DNA of 64,000 nt from Ypsolopha sequella (GCA_934047225.1 OW203992.1:5631501-5695500), one strand, 5' to 3'. Shown: positions 21,952 through 31,954, numbered from the stretch's first letter. A program made the numbers and translations. The notes: a model not told the origin generated them from the sequence alone.

Positions 21952-21997
21952 TTCGGCCATCCTGTAACAATTGCGCCGCAATTGGCGCAAAACCTCA

Positions 21998-22259
21998 TTA
22001 ACTTTCCAGCAGATCAATAAGGTCATCCCTAGTCACTATCTCCTCATCACTGCTAGTCTCACTACATGATGGTGCACTGCGGTATGCCCTAAGAGAGTCA
22101 GCTGCGACTACACCAGTAAACTTTTTATAGCCTCTCATGCCTTTTATGCTTCTTAATTCAAATCGACCATTGCCTAAAACTTTTTGTATAACATTAGGGC
22201 CAGAGTATAGAACCTGTAGTTTATGGTTTACGTTCCTTACTTCTCCCCCCATTGGTGCT
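21998..22259 (-). pseudogene. Integrase C-terminus of the gypsy element
   Basis: MGGEVRNVNHKLQVLYSGP and the following GRFELRSIKG match the C-terminal end of gypsy integrase, where a small beta-barrel follows the catalytic core. The Met is internal: on the other side of the copia insertion the frame is open and reads FARGDLVLW, the usual preceding motif. The core with its catalytic acids is missing. Confidence 0.8.
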
Positions 22260-22265
22260 TGTTTC

Positions 22266-22774
22266 TATTGGTAATTCCGTGATATTGGAACTACCAATTG
22301 CTCTAGCAGAGTAGGAAGCGGATCTACTCAAAATATACGCTGTATATTATCAGGATAAATAGTTTTATTTAGACTGAAAATAATGTTGACACAACAAGGA
22401 AAAAGTGTGACAATATCATCTAGACACACGCTAGAATATTTTAAATCCCAACTGGCTTAACGGCAGTGGCGTGCACAGAACTTTTTTCCAGAAAAGCAAT
22501 CAGAAGGTCAAGTACGACAATAAAAAAATATAAAAAAGTAATAAAATAACACTTTCAAAAAAAAATATTGTATGATGCCAGGGTAGGCACTGCCTACCCT
22601 AGAGTGAACATTTTCATACAAACTATTTTTTTTTCAAAGTGTTATTTAAATTTTTTAATATTCTATTTATTGTCGTACTTGACCTTCTGATTGCTTTTCC
22701 GGAAAAAAGTTCTGTGCACGCCACTGCTTAACGGCCAGTTCAGTTGACAGTGTCAGCCTCCTTTCTCTCCAATA
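22266..22774 (-). repeat. 3' LTR of copia, enlarged by a MITE
   Basis: 509 bp in total: 238 bp of LTR plus a 263-bp MITE and its 8-bp duplication. LTR body: GGTAATTCCGTGATATTGG...TTTCTCTCCAATA. Confidence 0.9.
22464..22726. mobile_element. hAT-like palindromic MITE in the copia LTR
   Basis: CAGTGGCGTGCACAGAACTT at the left is matched in reverse by AAGTTCTGTGCACGCCACTG at the right, and the arms continue through GCAATCAGAAGGTCAAGTAC. The 8-bp duplication CTTAACGG (22456-22463, 22727-22734) and CAGTGG-type tips point to the hAT superfamily. The sister LTR has the uninterrupted site, so it landed after the copia element. No coding capacity. Confidence 0.9.
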
Positions 22775-22858
22775 CTCCTCCTCAATGGAAGACTGGACTG
22801 TCCTCAACAGCATCTAAACATTCATCTTCACCAAAGCACTCTATCATACTGTCATCCA

Positions 22859-25800
22859 TCAGGCGTACAAGTTCATTTTTCTCACACAGAACTCATGTTT
22901 ACCTCGCGGTAGAGCTTTTGTAAAAATGTCCGCAGTAATCTCTTCAGTCTGCAGGTACTCCACTTTCACAATGTTACTATTCAATGCCTCTCTGATGTAA
23001 TGACATCTCACATCTATGTGCTTTGTTCGTTGATGATGAACAGGGTTCTTTGCAATCTGAATAGCTGACTGGCTGTCACTATGCAGCATGATCGCACCAC
23101 GTTTCTTTCCAGTAAGCTCCTCCATAATTCGCTTGAGAAACGTAGACTCTTTGCATGCCTCTGAAATCGCAACATATTCAGCCTCTGCACTGGATAGGGC
23201 CACTGTACGCTGCTTCTTGCTCTCCCATGATATAGGAGCTCCTCCTAGAAGAAATACGTATGTTGAAAACGATTTCCTATCACTGATATCTCCAGCATGA
23301 TCAGCGTCTACATATCCAGTCAGACATCTTCCTGTCTTCTCAAAACTCAAACTGTAGTTAGCTGTACCCTTAAGGTATCTCAGTAATCGCTTTGCTGCGT
23401 TCCAGTGTTCAATTGTGTAACAACTGTTGAATTGGCTTAGATATGCCACTGCATGACTGATATCAGGTCTTGAGCAAACAGCTAGGTACATAAGTGAACC
23501 TATCAACTTCTGGTAAGGAACATCTTTGGGTGGGATGAAATTTGCATCACTGGGTTTCTCCAATTTTCTACCTGTTTCTAGCGGTGTTCTCACTGTCTTA
23601 CATTCAGACATTCCGAACTCTTTCAAAATTTTCTGAACATATTCGCTTTGATCAACAGTTAGCTTGTTTCCTTCTTGGCAAATCTTCATTCCTAGAAAGC
23701 TATCTACTTTCCCCAAATCCTTCATCTCAAATTTACTTTTCAATTCTTTCTTGACAATATCTTTCTCAGCTGCATCGCCATAGAAGATCAAGATATCATC
23801 TACATAAACTGCAATGTAAATTACGTGTTTGCCTAGTTTCCTGAAATAAACACATGGTTCGTTGGCAGACCTTGTGAACTTCATCTCAATCAATGCGTCA
23901 TGAAGTTTTTTATTCCATTCTCGTGGTACTTGTTTCAGACCATACAGCGCTTTCTTGAGTAAACATACATGATCTTCTTTGCCTTTCTCTTCAGCAAGCT
24001 TAGGTTGCTTCATGTAAACTTTCTCTCTCAAATCTCCATTCAAGAATGCTGTAACTACATCCATTTGATCAATCATTAGATCATTCTCAACAGCTATAGC
24101 AAATAGAAGTCTCAGTGTGCTATGTCGAATCACGGGAGAAAAAGTCTCTGTGTAATCAAGTCCGCGTTTCTGTGTAAAGCCACGAGCTACTAGTCTAGCT
24201 TTATATCTTTCCTTCCCCCCAGGTTCCTGTTTGATTTTAAAAATCCATTTGGAATCGACTACGTTATGGTGGGAATCCATATTCTTGACTAAGCTCCACG
24301 TGCCATTTTTCTCCAAGGCATTAAGTTCAGCATCAATGGCCGCTTGCCATTTATCTCTATCATGTCTGCTGAGCGCTTCTTCAACAGTAACTGGGTCATC
24401 ACTGCGTTCTTCTGTGGCTTCATACAGATAATAGTCATGGTATCTCTTAGGCGTTCTCTCACGTAAAGGATATCTCCTGCTGCTCTCTGGTTGTGCTTCA
24501 GGTGGTTGCAGTTCATCCTGAATTTGTACAACCTCAGGTGACTCCACTCTTTCTACTTGATTATGTTCATCTTCTACCGATGTATCATCTGCGGTACAAT
24601 ATTCGAACGATTCTTCATTTACCACTTTTGGTTTATTTACTAGCTCACGTCTCTGTTCCTGCTGCCTTCCATTGTTGTGTGTCTCTACATTCAACAATTT
24701 TGGTAAGATAGTCTCTCTTGGAACTGTAGCTTCTCTTTTATTGAAGAACTGATTCTCAAAGAATGTCACATCTCTTGACTTCTGAAGCTTATGGGTCACC
24801 GGATCACAAAGTCTATACCCTTTGGATTCTGTGCAATATCCTACGAAGATCATCTCCTTGCTCCTCGCATCAAGCTTCTTGCGTTTTGCTTTCTCAATAT
24901 GCATAAACGCTCTACAACCAAAGACTCTCAGCTGGCTTAGGTTCGGTTTTTCTCCTGTCCAAGCTTCAAATGGCGTAACCGTCAGCGCTTTTGTAGGTGA
25001 ACGGTTCTTCAAATAAACTGCAGTATTGGCAGCTTCTGCCCAATACATCCTGTTCAGGCCTGCTTCTTCTAATAAGCAAATGCTTTTCTCAACTAGCGAG
25101 CGGTTACTGCGTTCCGCTACTGAGTTCTGTTCGGGGCAGTAATCAATAGTTAGTTGATGAATAATTCCATTTTCTTTGAATAACTGACTAACCTCTTTAT
25201 TCACGAATTCTTTGCCATTGTCAGATCGAAACTTCTTGATCTTTTTGTTAGTTTGATTCTCTACTAACAACTTGAATTCAACAATCTTCGAAAAAACTTC
25301 ACTCTTTTTGCGCAAAAAATAAATGAATGTGTATCTCGTTTTATCGTCAATAAACAAAAGAAAATATCTCATGCCGCCGTGTGACTCCGTACTCATTGGA
25401 CCGCATACGTCCGAGTGTATAAGTTCTAGGGCCTCACTTGCTCTAGATGTGCTCTTCTTGTTAAAAGGAGTGCGTGTTTGCTTACCTTTTAAACATGGCT
25501 CACATTGTAGTTTATCCTGGTTGTTGGAACTCACTCCTGTTGCCATACCATCTCTCAACAGCTTTAAGTTGGGTAATCCGAGATGTGCCAGTCTCTTATG
25601 CCAAAGCTCGTTATCATCTGGGTTGGAAACTGTAAAGGCTGACGTAGGTTCTGTAGCAACGGATTTAAATTTGTAAACTCCGTTCTCACTTTTACAGTTG
25701 TAACTCGCTTCTCCTTTTATACAACAATCATTCTTGTCATATATGTCACACCCTTTCTCGGAAAATACAACAACAAAGTTTCTACTCACCACTGTATCCA

Positions 25801-26824
25801 CACTCAATAAATTCGCAGACAATCCAGGTACATACTTTACCTCTCGTACTCCAAATTGCATACTTCCATCATTAACGACATCACCTGAACCTTGCGCATA
25901 TAACTTCTGGCCGTTAGCTACACTGATCTCTTGAGAAATGTTAAAGTCTCTATAGTTAGCTAGCCAGTCCTTGCGGTTCGTCATGTTTGAAGACGCTCCT
26001 GAGTCCACAATCCATTCGTCGTCGTTTCTCTTGATGGCATTATAAATAAAAAATGTGGATCCTTTATCCTTGCTTGCGTTGGGATTTTTCGGACAAATCA
26101 TTGCTTTATGTGGTCCTCCACATACAAAACATTTAATCTCTTTCTTCTGCTTGTCACGCTTCTGCTGCGCTTTCTCGTTGTTGCCTTTGTTGTTCGTGGA
26201 ATCACTCTTGAACCTTGAACGGTTTTCTCTACCTTTGGCAATCAATGCATTCTCATTGGATGTCGACGGTATCGGACTATCCATTTGAAGCAATTTTGTT
26301 TTTACGTAGTTAGTCGTAAGTGTAATGTTGGCATTCTCTATCGTCATCTTCAAGGGTGCATACTCTTTGCTAAGCCCTTGGAGCATAAGTGCTGCCAGTA
26401 GCTCATCATCAAGGTCCTTACCGATGTCTCTCAGTTGTTGAGCTACTCTAAGTATCGTGGTCACGTACTCAGTAATACTGTTAAATTGTTCTAACCTCAA
26501 ACTCACAAGGTTACCCAGTAGTCTGCATCTATTAACTATGCCTTTGTCTTGGCAGTTCACTTCTAGAGCTTGCCAGACCTCCTTGGCAGTACTGGCCTGT
26601 CTGACATGAACTAGCAAATCCGTACTAATCATGAGGCAGATCTTAGCGCGAGCTTTCTGATCTCTCTTCGTTGCCTCTACGTCCGTGGCAGCTGGTGTAG
26701 TTTTTACATAGCTCCATAGATCGTCATGTACTAGTGACATTTCCATCTGAAATTTCCATGTTGAGTAGTTGGAACTTCCTTCAAGTTTCTGGAATGTCGG
26801 TATGCTACTACTACTGGTACTCAT
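22859..26824 (-). CDS. Copia gag-pol polyprotein, intact
   Basis: 1321 residues in one frame, expected to be cut into Gag, protease, integrase and reverse transcriptase/RNase H. Gag about 1-230; zinc knuckle CFVCGGPHKAMIC (about 232-245); protease WIVDSGASSNM (DSG near 272); integrase HHCC with LWHKRLAHLG and CEPCLKG (about 405-450) and core motifs HSDVCGPM, FRSDNGKEF and EQNSVAER; polymerase WIFKIKQEPGG, MDVVTAFLNGDL and YVDDILIF (YVDD near 1008); RNase H GYVDADHAGD, ALSSAEAEY and TKHIDVRCHYIREAL near the end. The usual NG after the integrase Gln-rich motif is NS. No stop or frameshift, so it may be autonomous. Confidence 0.95.
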   Translation of the reverse strand: MSTSSSSIPTFQKLEGSSNYSTWKFQMEMSLVHDDLWSYVKTTPAATDVEATKRDQKARAKICLMISTDLLVHVRQASTAKEVWQALEVNCQDKGIVNRCRLLGNLVSLRLEQFNSITEYVTTILRVAQQLRDIGKDLDDELLAALMLQGLSKEYAPLKMTIENANITLTTNYVKTKLLQMDSPIPSTSNENALIAKGRENRSRFKSDSTNNKGNNEKAQQKRDKQKKEIKCFVCGGPHKAMICPKNPNASKDKGSTFFIYNAIKRNDDEWIVDSGASSNMTNRKDWLANYRDFNISQEISVANGQKLYAQGSGDVVNDGSMQFGVREVKYVPGLSANLLSVDTVVSRNFVVVFSEKGCDIYDKNDCCIKGEASYNCKSENGVYKFKSVATEPTSAFTVSNPDDNELWHKRLAHLGLPNLKLLRDGMATGVSSNNQDKLQCEPCLKGKQTRTPFNKKSTSRASEALELIHSDVCGPMSTESHGGMRYFLLFIDDKTRYTFIYFLRKKSEVFSKIVEFKLLVENQTNKKIKKFRSDNGKEFVNKEVSQLFKENGIIHQLTIDYCPEQNSVAERSNRSLVEKSICLLEEAGLNRMYWAEAANTAVYLKNRSPTKALTVTPFEAWTGEKPNLSQLRVFGCRAFMHIEKAKRKKLDARSKEMIFVGYCTESKGYRLCDPVTHKLQKSRDVTFFENQFFNKREATVPRETILPKLLNVETHNNGRQQEQRRELVNKPKVVNEESFEYCTADDTSVEDEHNQVERVESPEVVQIQDELQPPEAQPESSRRYPLRERTPKRYHDYYLYEATEERSDDPVTVEEALSRHDRDKWQAAIDAELNALEKNGTWSLVKNMDSHHNVVDSKWIFKIKQEPGGKERYKARLVARGFTQKRGLDYTETFSPVIRHSTLRLLFAIAVENDLMIDQMDVVTAFLNGDLREKVYMKQPKLAEEKGKEDHVCLLKKALYGLKQVPREWNKKLHDALIEMKFTRSANEPCVYFRKLGKHVIYIAVYVDDILIFYGDAAEKDIVKKELKSKFEMKDLGKVDSFLGMKICQEGNKLTVDQSEYVQKILKEFGMSECKTVRTPLETGRKLEKPSDANFIPPKDVPYQKLIGSLMYLAVCSRPDISHAVAYLSQFNSCYTIEHWNAAKRLLRYLKGTANYSLSFEKTGRCLTGYVDADHAGDISDRKSFSTYVFLLGGAPISWESKKQRTVALSSAEAEYVAISEACKESTFLKRIMEELTGKKRGAIMLHSDSQSAIQIAKNPVHHQRTKHIDVRCHYIREALNSNIVKVEYLQTEEITADIFTKALPRGKHEFCVRKMNLYA

Positions 26825-26956
26825 CTTGTTGTGTTGTCAACGAGATGACTGCTCTTCTTTAGTACTTTCTCCAGCACTAATCATCAGCTCGATCTCGAAA
26901 GACAGTTTTTACAGCTCTCTGTCTGTTTTGGATAAATACACTGCGGGATCATAACC

Positions 26957-27194
26957 TATTGGTAATTCCGTGATATTGGAACTACCAATTGCTCTAGCAG
27001 AGTAGGAAGCGGATCTACCCAAAATATACGCTGTATATTATCAGGATAAATAGTTTTATTTAGACTGAAAATAATGTTGACACAACAAGGAAAAAGTGTG
27101 ACAATATCATCTAGACACACGCTAGAATATTTTAAATCCCAACTGGCTTAACGGCCAGTTCAGTCGACAGTGTCAGCCTCCTTTCTCTCCAATA
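26957..27194 (-). repeat. 5' LTR of copia
   Basis: 238 bp, uninterrupted. Differs from the other LTR at CTACCCAAAA (CTACTCAAAA) and CAGTCGACAG (CAGTTGACAG). It should carry the promoter for the gag-pol transcript on the minus strand. Confidence 0.92.
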
Positions 27195-27199
27195 GTTTC

Positions 27200-27474
27200 C
27201 ATAAAACCAGGTCCCCCCTAGCAAATTTCTTTTCTGGCTTGTCAGCTGTCAATTTTATTTGCATTTCCCCTAAATGTGTAGTTCTTATCTCTGCGGTAGA
27301 GCTGGCAAAGCAGTCAGAGTACAGTTTTAATAGTTCAGTCAGACTATTTTTACTACAGTCATCTATGTTACCAACATCAATATCTTCTAATTTAACTCCT
27401 CCAATGCTTTCAATATCACATTATCAATTCACTCCTCTACTCAAGAATAGATGCTTACTCACCGTTGAGATGAC
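27200..27474 (-). pseudogene. Gypsy pol remnant: start of polymerase frame fused to integrase end
   Basis: On the minus strand an open stretch reads LTELLKLYSDCFA, then IKLTADKP, which is the segment just before the polymerase domain in gypsy elements. It then passes directly into FARGDLVLW of the integrase C-terminal part. Everything between was deleted in frame before the copia insertion at 27195. Confidence 0.76.
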
Positions 27475-29052
27475 TTAACATTTTTCTGCTCTGGTAATAG
27501 TCTCGCCCTTCTTCCAGACCAATGGTTCATCACCGACGTTGCAGACTTTTAGGTAGCCTCCAGTGCCGGAAAGCAAGGAGCCTGCGATTGCATAAGCCTT
27601 ATTTCCCATGCTGAATTGACGTGGTCGTGTGCAGACATCATACTGTGGGGCGCCCTCCACTGTGACCTTCACCAGGCTGGCTCCGGGTTGCAGCTCTACA
27701 TTCTCATCAACCAAAACTTTGAAGTGGTTTACTTCTTCAATCGTGTCAATTGAATTAATACTGTTTTCACAAGCCATTTTAAGCTCAGCACCATTCCTGG
27801 ATACTTTGAAAGTAATTGTCTCATCATTGATTACTGGTTGTCCAATAATTAGGACAACCCCACTCATATCCACATCTGTCACCACGGCAGAGGTTTTAAT
27901 TCTTACATCATCAACACATAAATCCAACAGTACTTCTCCAAGAGCTTCAACTGCACCACCAGTGAACCCCTTCAATTTAGTGTTCGTGGGCTTAACATCA
28001 AGGTTCATTGCTTTAGCTGCTGACTCCGCCATGACATTAAGCTCGCTGCCCGTATCTATATAGGCCTTAATTAAAACGTCATTTACTCGAGCAGTTTTCC
28101 TGTATATATCATTGAGGTTTGACAAAATCTGTACCTTTTTCTCAGGTCCAACCATTCCTGATTTTGTACTTGTACACGAACTTGCGACATGTCCTTCTTT
28201 TCCACACCTGTAGCACTTGCGTCTGTCAGGAAGAGTACAATTCGGTGCTACATGTCCATTTTCATTACAGCGATAGCATATTGGGGCTTTTCGGGGCATC
28301 ATTTCCTTAGAACCTGATTGATAAATCGGCGTGTCCGCCACCCAGCTTCCAGCAATTCTTGTTGCTGTAGATCGAGTCGAATTGTTTCTCTGATAGTGGT
28401 CTACTGCAGAAAGAAATCCTTCATAGAGCTAGTCGGGATTTGAGCACTGAAATGCCTGCGCATTCGTCTGCAGTTCTTGTGGAAGCCCCTTGATAATACA
28501 TGAGACGGAAGCTCTGTCACTGAGTTGACATCTATAACACATAGCTAATTTCTCCTGGTAGTATTTTGTCATCGATTCAGTTGAAAGTTTCTTTCGGTTC
28601 ACGAGTTCTTCAAGTAAGACCGCGTAATCATGATGCCGTGGAAAGGCCTTAATGAGTATGGCTTTCCACTCTTCCCAAGTATGATCATACGAGTCTAAAC
28701 GATTATACCAAATTCGTGCCTGACCTTGGAGTTTAGATTGCAGGTTGAAGGATTTCGTTTCATCGCTCCACTTGTATATTTGACCCAATTGCTCGATTTT
28801 GTTCACCCAACCTTTTACATTGACATCGCGACTATCGGGATCAAAATCAGGAATCAGCTTCTCAGTATGTTGAATATCTTTCGTCTTCAATAGCTTGGTC
28901 TCCTTTAGATACTGTTTGACGCTGCTATCTACTTTTTCACTGAGCAATTGTTTGAAAATTTCGTGTGGTGGTTTATCATCGTCACCACCATTTTGGACGC
29001 TCCTCTTTTTCTTGTTGGTTCCACCACGATCTTGGAAAATACTTCGTTTCAT
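27475..29052 (-). pseudogene. Gypsy gag-protease frame with one in-frame TAG
   Basis: Gag begins MKRSIFQDRGG at 29052. It has a capsid-like region (VKGWVNKIEQLGQIYKW, then WEEWKAILIKAFP), two CCHC knuckles (CYRCNENGHVAPNC and CYRCGKEGHVASSC), and an aspartic protease with IKAYIDTGSELNVM as the active-site loop. A single TAG at 28429-28431 splits it into two open pieces in the same frame; the second piece has no good ATG (its apparent start at 28341 is GTG). Either the TAG is a mutation from CAG or it is read through. The frame closes at 27475. Confidence 0.85.
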
Positions 29053-29100
29053 CTTTCCTCCGTTACGTAGGTAAGTAGGTACGATAATCCCAGTTCTGAT

Positions 29101-29360
29101 TGTAACGAAGATGCGGAATAATAAACTTAATATAGAAAATCAATTACTTTCTCTTTATTTTTCCAATTGTCAGTTTTTATATCCATAGATTTAGAATGTC
29201 AAAAAAAGAAAAGAGTCCACTAGAAAGATAACAAAAACATGTCTCCACAGACGACTTTAACACTTCTCCACAGATAACCCAACTCTCCTCTCCTCTCCTC
29301 ACCAACGCTCACGCCACCTCGCCTCGCCTCTCCCTAGTCCTCTCCTCTGCTCTTGTTACA
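29101..29360 (-). repeat. 5' LTR of the gypsy element
   Basis: Second 260-bp LTR, beginning TGTAACGAAG on the plus strand and ending GTTACA, directly followed by the ATTT duplication. It should hold the promoter for minus-strand transcription into gag. Confidence 0.92.
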
Positions 29361-29662
29361 ATTTTTTCATTATTTTTGGTTTGGCCATAAACGAGGAGTA
29401 GGCTTTAGAAAGTACCCATTTGGCAATAGTAAGGGCCTTAACCATTTGTCCATGGTCGTTACTTATTACACGTTAAATGCGATGCCTAACTTTCTTTACT
29501 TTCAATACGAGTATAAGTATACAGTTCGCGTCAGTACAAAGACGCACGTGAAGTTAGTTATCAGTAGCACTTGCGCAGTATCTTTCTGTGCATTCCCCTT
29601 TCCTCGCGGAGCTTTGAGACGCTGATGTAATGCCATGAAATGCGGATCAGCCCCTCTATTCT

Positions 29663-29869
29663 GTATCTTTAGTTGCCAACTGGTCTAGGTGCCTATCATC
29701 AAAAACAAAGCTAAAAACGGAACTTTCAAAATTGCCATTAGTCGGTATTGAACTATTTAAGAACTGTGTCGTCACTTCAAGTGCGAACCTATCCTTAGAC
29801 AATCGGAATTCGATATTATGTCTATGTTTTTGATGATAGGCACCAAGTCCAGATGGCAACTAAAGATAC
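29663..29869. repeat. Foldback with GTATCTTTAGTTGCC ends
   Basis: GTATCTTTAGTTGCCAACTGG, continuing AGGTGCCTATCATCAAAAAC, is mirrored by GTTTTTGATGATAGGCACC and GGCAACTAAAGATAC. About 207 bp, non-coding. Confidence 0.82.
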
Positions 29870-29940
29870 ATAATAGGCCCTCTGGAAGTCTACAACTTAA
29901 ACTCCGCAGGAGGCAGAGGCGAATGTGAAAAAAAGTTATA

Positions 29941-30734
29941 CGACGTGTAACAGAAAGGTGTAACCATATTTGAAGAGCTTATTCAATCAATGATATAGAA
30001 CAACTTTTACTATGGAACAAACCCTGAAAAAAAAAAAAAAAAATATTTTTATTTATTTATTTATCATCATCAACAATATAACACTATCCTTACAGCTAGG
30101 CCAATGTGATAGTGAACATTCATCAAACTTATTATCTATACTTACAAATAACTATATTACAAAAACACATTAAAAACAAAGCAAATACAATTTTATAATA
30201 CGACAACAACAACAACAGGCAAAATCATTAATATTATATACAATCATAAGTAATAAATAACATATAACGCTGTTCGTATTATATAACGATGTATTTACTG
30301 TTTCATAGAAAAATGCAATGCCGCTCGGCCGAAATGTATGGAAGGGTAGATTTTTTTTGAGATTTCGGGTTTTAGCTTATAGGGGATGTTATGAGGGTTC
30401 TTTGTACTAAATTTCATTTCGACATTCCTATTAATACATCTACAAATTAATAATTAATTTAGTTTCGCTCACAAGTGCAACGTACTAACCACGTTTTTTT
30501 AACAGGCTTAAAAAATGCGATGTTGCCGCTAAGTGCAGGTTACTGACATGTAGTAATACGGAACATATGGAACACGATTTTTTTTTTTCGAGAAAACAAA
30601 TTTCTGTAAACAGAAATATTTTCTCGAAATTGTTTTTTTATGGCTATGTAGAGGTATTCCGTACATGTGGTTTCATTTTCTGACTTGACTGAATAAGTTC
30701 TTCAAATATGGTCACACCTTTTTGTTACACGTTG
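29941..30734. repeat. Foldback, ACAAGGTGTAAC family, copy 2, with insertions
   Basis: The left end GACGTGTAACAGAAAGGTG is mirrored by CACACCTTTTTGTTACACG at the right. The inner part GAAAAATGCAATGCCGCTCGG is shared with the copies at 17.8 and 54.5 kb. It is enlarged by a LINE tail near 30040-30290 and by other sequence near 30370-30690, which includes a small hairpin TTCGAGAAAACA / TATTTTCTCGAA. Confidence 0.75.
30040..30290 (-). mobile_element. LINE 3'-tail inside the foldback
   Basis: A-run, then (TTTA)n, then ATCATCATCAACAATATAAC...GCTAGGCCAATGTGATAGTG interrupts the foldback body, which resumes at TGTTTCATAGAAAAATGC. Minus-strand orientation with the tail at the left. No coding remnant. 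Confidence 0.6.
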
Positions 30735-31118
30735 TATATAGGTACCTATACATCTATATATACTGCGCTGTACAATTTCTCATATAAATATTTTACGCAT
30801 ACGTAAAAACGTATCGAGTGTAAAACTCATGGTGGGCCTACTACACGTCCGTAATTAATTTATTCCTAGACCCGTGACATACGGACGGACGGACGGAGAG
30901 ACAGCATAATAAGGTTTCGTTTTGCCCTTTGGGTGCGGAGCCCAAATAAACAAATATTAGTTGCGCCTCCACACAAATATGAGTAATATTTCTCTACAAT
31001 CCATAGGCAAGTTCATGTTCATAAAACTGCTCATATTGAAAAACTTTTTTCATTCGTTCGGTCGAGGAGGGATCGCGCGTGGAGAGATACCCAGGGAATG
31101 TGTTCGAGGTAAGTTTCA

Positions 31119-31360
31119 TATACAGAATGTTAAGATGATAACCTTTTTCCCTAAAACGGGGCCGGGGTGTTCTAACCATTAATATGAACAACTTTTACTA
31201 TGGGGCTAATCCTGTAATCGCAAAAACAAAATTAGTTGTTTCATACATTTTGGTCGAGAGATATTTAACTTTTCTATGGCCCCATAGTAAAAGTTGTTCA
31301 TAATAGTGGGTAGTATTCCTTGTTTGAAGGAAAAAGGTTATCAAATTAACACCCAGTATA
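31119..31360. repeat. Foldback with TATAC...GTTAA..GATAACC ends
   Basis: GATAACCTTTTTCCCT and AACAACTTTTACTATGGGG on the left recur in reverse on the right (CCCCATAGTAAAAGTTGTT, AAGGAAAAAGGTTATC). TATA at both ends. The inner AACTTTTACTATGG arm is shared with the ACAAGGTGTAAC family, so the two families are related. Confidence 0.78.
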
Positions 31361-31548
31361 AGTATGCATACGCTTGCATGTGTCGGTGCCATTTCATGTA
31401 TTTACTTCCGAGAGTCTTGCGGGATTGAAAATAATTTATGTTTTTAATATAGTACGTAGCTTAATATAAATATGGGGAAATAGGAAAATGCTTTACGGTT
31501 TATATGAATAAATATGAAATATTTTTTATAAACGTTCTCTTACAAATA

Positions 31549-31880
31549 GGTGGTAGAGCTGATGCCGGGCTCGACTGTGGAGGTACCACCATCTTATTTG
31601 GAGACCGCCTCGAAGTAATTCGAGGGAGAGGAGAGAAAAAACCAGGAGGCCCACCATGCCTGGGACCGATGAATGGCGGTATATCCATCCCTAATAGCCG
31701 GGCCTTATATGGAACAGACTGGTGACGGGCAGCGGCGTCACTGATGCGAGGGTTCCGGCAACGCGCTCACTAACCCACCTGCCCAGTGTGTGTGAGTATG
31801 GGCAATTCTTCCAGGATGACCGCCGGGAGTGGCAAAGTCCCGGATTATGTCCAGCAGTGGACGAACTAGTGTTTTTAATT
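31549..31880 (+). mobile_element. RTE-like LINE 3' fragment, copy 1
   Basis: GAGCTGATGCCGGGCTCGAC, GGAGGCCCACCATGCCTGGG and TATGTCCAGCAGTGGACG occur here and, in inverted orientation, at 61961-62429. The second copy ends in a GATG-type tail as RTE elements do. Open frames here (31504-31949) are relics. Class is inferred from the tail. Confidence 0.6.
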
Positions 31881-31954
31881 CAAGATGTGTTTCAAGTATC
31901 ACCAAGTGCCGACAATTGCAAGTATAAATTTTGGTATATGTATAAATAAAAACA

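Larger units (their letters stand above)
22266..27194 (-). mobile_element. Intact Ty1/copia retrotransposon
   Basis: LTRs with TATTGG/CCAATA tips enclose one long gag-pol frame. The 5-bp duplication GTTTC flanks the element exactly (22261-22265, 27195-27199). The LTRs differ at about two of 238 positions by eye. The tips are TA...TA rather than the common TG...CA. The sequence after the 5' LTR on the minus strand starts GGTTATG, resembling the half-tRNA(iMet) primer site of some animal copia elements, but only partly. It sits inside the integrase end of the gypsy element. Confidence 0.92.
21692..29360 (-). mobile_element. Internally deleted Ty3/gypsy-type element
   Basis: Bounded by 260-bp LTRs and a 4-bp duplication ATTT. 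Without the nested copia it is about 2.7 kb, less than half a normal gypsy element. It keeps gag, zinc knuckles, protease, the first part of the polymerase frame and the last part of integrase; the polymerase core, RNase H and integrase core are gone. The two LTRs look identical by eye, so this deleted form probably moved using proteins from a complete relative. Confidence 0.88.
21293..29441. mobile_element. TTAA-flanked MITE, family 1, split by a gypsy element
   Basis: TTAA at 21293-21296 and 29438-29441. The left part runs to 21691 and the right part restarts at 29361. Removing the gypsy insertion and one 4-bp ATTT duplication leaves 476 bp, close to the 473 bp of the intact copy at 8219, and restores the CATTTTTTCATT junction seen there. 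Right end GGCAATAGTAAGGGCCTTAA mirrors left end TTAAGGCGATTACCATCGCC. This is the outermost and oldest layer of the nest. Confidence 0.88.

Noticed and set aside
31504..31949. Shared frame with SVCEYGQFFQDD at 31.8 and 62.2 kb as a protein-coding gene
   Set aside because: Both lie in fragments of one RTE-like repeat, one with a target duplication and neither with a full open frame.
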